From Pseudomonadota bacterium (lineage in GTDB: Bacteria; Myxococcota_A; Polyangia; Polyangiales; Polyangiaceae): a stretch of DNA of 6,798 nucleotides. The notes beneath the pieces are model-generated. The model was not told where the DNA came from and searched no databases. It saw only the letters and a list, made by a program, of their open reading frames with translations. The stretch is taken from the NCBI GenBank assembly GCA_003242355.1, contig QGUH01000191.1, positions 1-6,798 of the forward strand, in the 5' to 3' direction. Position 1 is the first letter of the stretch; the number at the start of each line of letters is the position of its first letter. Shown here one piece after another: positions 5,349 through 6,798 of the stretch. The translations under genes and the position numbers were made by a program.

Positions 5349-6798
5349 ATGCGGATGAGCACGAACGGAATTCGCTTTCGAACGAGCCGCGTGGTGGGCA
5401 TTTTGATGCTCCTTGCGGTTGGCTGCGGAGGCGAATCCCAGGGTCCGGGCAACGACTCGGAAGCGACTGGCGGCGACGGCGGCGCACGCACGGGGACCGA
5501 TGCGGACGCCGGAGCCGACGACGGCTCGGGCGGAACCGCGCCCGGCGCTGCCGGTGATTCTGGAGATCCGGGCGCGGGGGCGGGCGGGACCAGTGCTTCC
5601 GGCGGCTCTGGTGCGTCGGCCGGGGCCGGTCAGGCCGGTGGGGTTGCGACGGGTGGGGCTTCGCCGGTGCCTCCGCTGCCGCCTTTCCCACCGCCGATGA
5701 GCATGCCGCAGCCCGTGAAAGGCTGTGAGCCAGTCACCGAGTCGACGGGCCCGGACTACTGCCAAATCGAGCACAAATGCGAAAATGGCCAGTATCTCTT
5801 CACGTACTGCCGGCCCGACGGCACCGGTGCGTTGGCGTGTAACTGCCAGGCGCCGACCTTCTTTCAGGACTACCTGGTCGAAGGAACCGCCGGGCTCGCG
5901 GCGTGTCAGCTCATCGGGGACGTTTGCGCGGAAGGCGAGGCCATTTCGTTCGAGGATCCCCCGGAGTGCTCGACTCAGTCGAAATCCACCGGGCCCGACT
6001 ACTGCGAGCGAAGCGATTTGTGTCGCCGCAAGGTCGACCTCGGCAACGGGGTCACGGCCGTGCTGAACGAAAGCAGAGGCACGACCTGTTTTCGCGATTC
6101 GCCGAGTAGCGCGTTCTGCCAGTGTTCGACCAGCACGGCGTATCGGCAGTACCAACTCCAGGCTTCCAGCCTCGTCGGCGCTTGCGACACCTTGCACTCG
6201 ATCTGCACGTCGGGAGAAGGCCCCGTTTTCGAGGAAGAGCCCGAGTGCCAAATCCAGCATCAGAGCTCGGGACCCGACTACTGCGACGTCAACGAACTGT
6301 GCACACGGACCGTCGAAATCGGAGAGGGCGTGATCGCGATAGCGCCGGATTCGCGATGGGCAAGCTGTTCCGCGGCCTCGGGCGATGCCGTACGCTGCGA
6401 GTGCCGCGGGAACGAGAGCTCGCTGCGGTTCGAGCGGGCCGGCACGCCGGTCACCGAGACTTGTGTCGACACGCTCCAGAAGTGCCAAGAGGTCGATACG
6501 CTCGAGGTCGAGGGCGAGCCAGAGTGTCGCACGAGATCCCAATTCGCGGACGTGGGCTTCTGCAACGCCTCGCTCGAATGCGCGATGGACGCGACGGTCG
6601 GTGGTGACCCCGTGCGCGTTTTCGGCAGCGTGGAGGTGTACTGCATGCCCGTCGAGGGCGGCTGGTCGTGCACGTGCAGCTCCAGTGGCAGCAGAAGCTC
6701 GCTCGCGATCGACATCAGCGACCCCTGGGACGCCTGCCCGGAAGCCACCAGACGCGGCCCCGAATCCGGGGACGGCAACCGGCGTCCCCAGGCCGCCG
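5349..6798 (+). CDS. Cys-rich tandem-repeat lipoprotein, 3' end beyond the window
   Basis: The frame is open for 483 codons to the right edge, so the protein is incomplete. Residues 1-26 form a lipoprotein signal: basic start (MRMSTNGIRFRTSR), hydrophobic VVGILMLLAVG and Cys26. Residues 27-107 are a Gly/Ala/Ser/Asp-rich, probably disordered linker, followed by a Pro-rich stretch (108-122). From Cys126 four repeats follow, starting at residues 126, 207, 300 and 393. Each unit follows C-x11-C-x5-C-x(9-21)-C-x(8-9)-C-x-C-x19-C-x6-C, with 13 residues to the next unit. Three units carry S-T/S-GPDYC at the second Cys. All eight cysteines are present in units 1-3, so four disulfides per unit are likely after export. 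Unit 4 has ADVGFC instead and Gly470 where the eighth Cys belongs. No enzyme motif is visible. A surface, adhesion or matrix role is inference. I cannot name the family. Confidence 0.88.
   Translation, partial: MRMSTNGIRFRTSRVVGILMLLAVGCGGESQGPGNDSEATGGDGGARTGTDADAGADDGSGGTAPGAAGDSGDPGAGAGGTSASGGSGASAGAGQAGGVATGGASPVPPLPPFPPPMSMPQPVKGCEPVTESTGPDYCQIEHKCENGQYLFTYCRPDGTGALACNCQAPTFFQDYLVEGTAGLAACQLIGDVCAEGEAISFEDPPECSTQSKSTGPDYCERSDLCRRKVDLGNGVTAVLNESRGTTCFRDSPSSAFCQCSTSTAYRQYQLQASSLVGACDTLHSICTSGEGPVFEEEPECQIQHQSSGPDYCDVNELCTRTVEIGEGVIAIAPDSRWASCSAASGDAVRCECRGNESSLRFERAGTPVTETCVDTLQKCQEVDTLEVEGEPECRTRSQFADVGFCNASLECAMDATVGGDPVRVFGSVEVYCMPVEGGWSCTCSSSGSRSSLAIDISDPWDACPEATRRGPESGDGNRRPQAA
5724..6758 (+). 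repeat. Four tandem 8-Cys protein repeats
   Basis: Unit 1 covers 5724-5966 (81 codons), unit 2 5967-6245 (93), unit 3 6246-6524 (93) and unit 4 6525 to about 6758. The lengths differ only in the loop between the third and fourth Cys (9, 21, 21 and 20 residues) and, in unit 4, in the next loop (8 rather than 9). The other spacings (11, 5, 1, 19, 6 and 13) do not change. The units share little sequence besides the cysteines, GPDYC and the PEC junctions, so the duplication is old and spacing is under selection. Confidence 0.85.

Noticed and set aside
4861..5358. 165-codon open frame on the + strand
   Set aside because: The product is Arg/Gly-rich. The Cys-repeat signature lies in a different frame of the same DNA, so this frame is a shadow over most of its length.
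5040..6542. 500-codon open frame on the - strand
   Set aside because: It is antisense to the Cys-rich lipoprotein gene, its product is Arg/Pro-rich at the end with no domain, and the + strand frame has a ribosome site, a signal peptide and regular cysteine repeats.

Overview
The window is GC-rich DNA whose gene content points to a myxobacterium or close relative (Myxococcota, probably Polyangia). The clues are a Gly/Ala-rich linker after a lipoprotein signal, a Cys-rich repeat lipoprotein, a trypsin-like lipoprotein, GTG starts with GGAGG-type ribosome sites, long non-coding gaps and a near-perfect sigma-54 promoter match. No rRNA, tRNA, CRISPR array or transposase gene was seen. The taxonomic call is inference from style, not from a marker gene.

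Layout, left to right. Positions 2-52 may be the last codons of a + strand gene. An AI-2E/PerM-family membrane protein lies on the - strand (66-1085). A 401-bp divergent gap separates it from a + strand gene for an acidic, membrane-anchored protein of unknown function (1487-2449). The convergent gap 2450-2838 is dense in secondary structure: a layered hairpin (2475-2538), a perfect 18-bp-stem hairpin (2571-2609), and a 134-bp element bounded by perfect 18-bp inverted repeats (2709-2842). The right arm of that element supplies the stop codon of a - strand NUDIX hydrolase gene (2839-3303).

Next comes an 878-bp stretch (3304-4181) with no convincing large gene. It does hold a sigma-54-type -24/-12 site (3441-3456) with a possible 56-residue ORF just behind it (3488-3658). 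Then come three + strand loci concerned with the cell surface: a trypsin-like serine protease lipoprotein (4182-4838), a remnant of a Cys-rich repeat protein (about 4907-5212), and a large Cys-rich repeat lipoprotein (5349 to the right edge, incomplete). Its repeats keep a strict cysteine spacing, and the remnant carries the same spacing.

How they work together: the first three full genes look like unrelated housekeeping or orphan genes, each with its own orientation. The right third looks like a small surface-protein neighbourhood in which one Cys-rich repeat gene has decayed beside a surviving relative. I see no defence system or biosynthetic cluster. The most unusual items are the regular 8-cysteine repeat, its orphan fragment, and the MITE-like element fused to the NUDIX stop codon.
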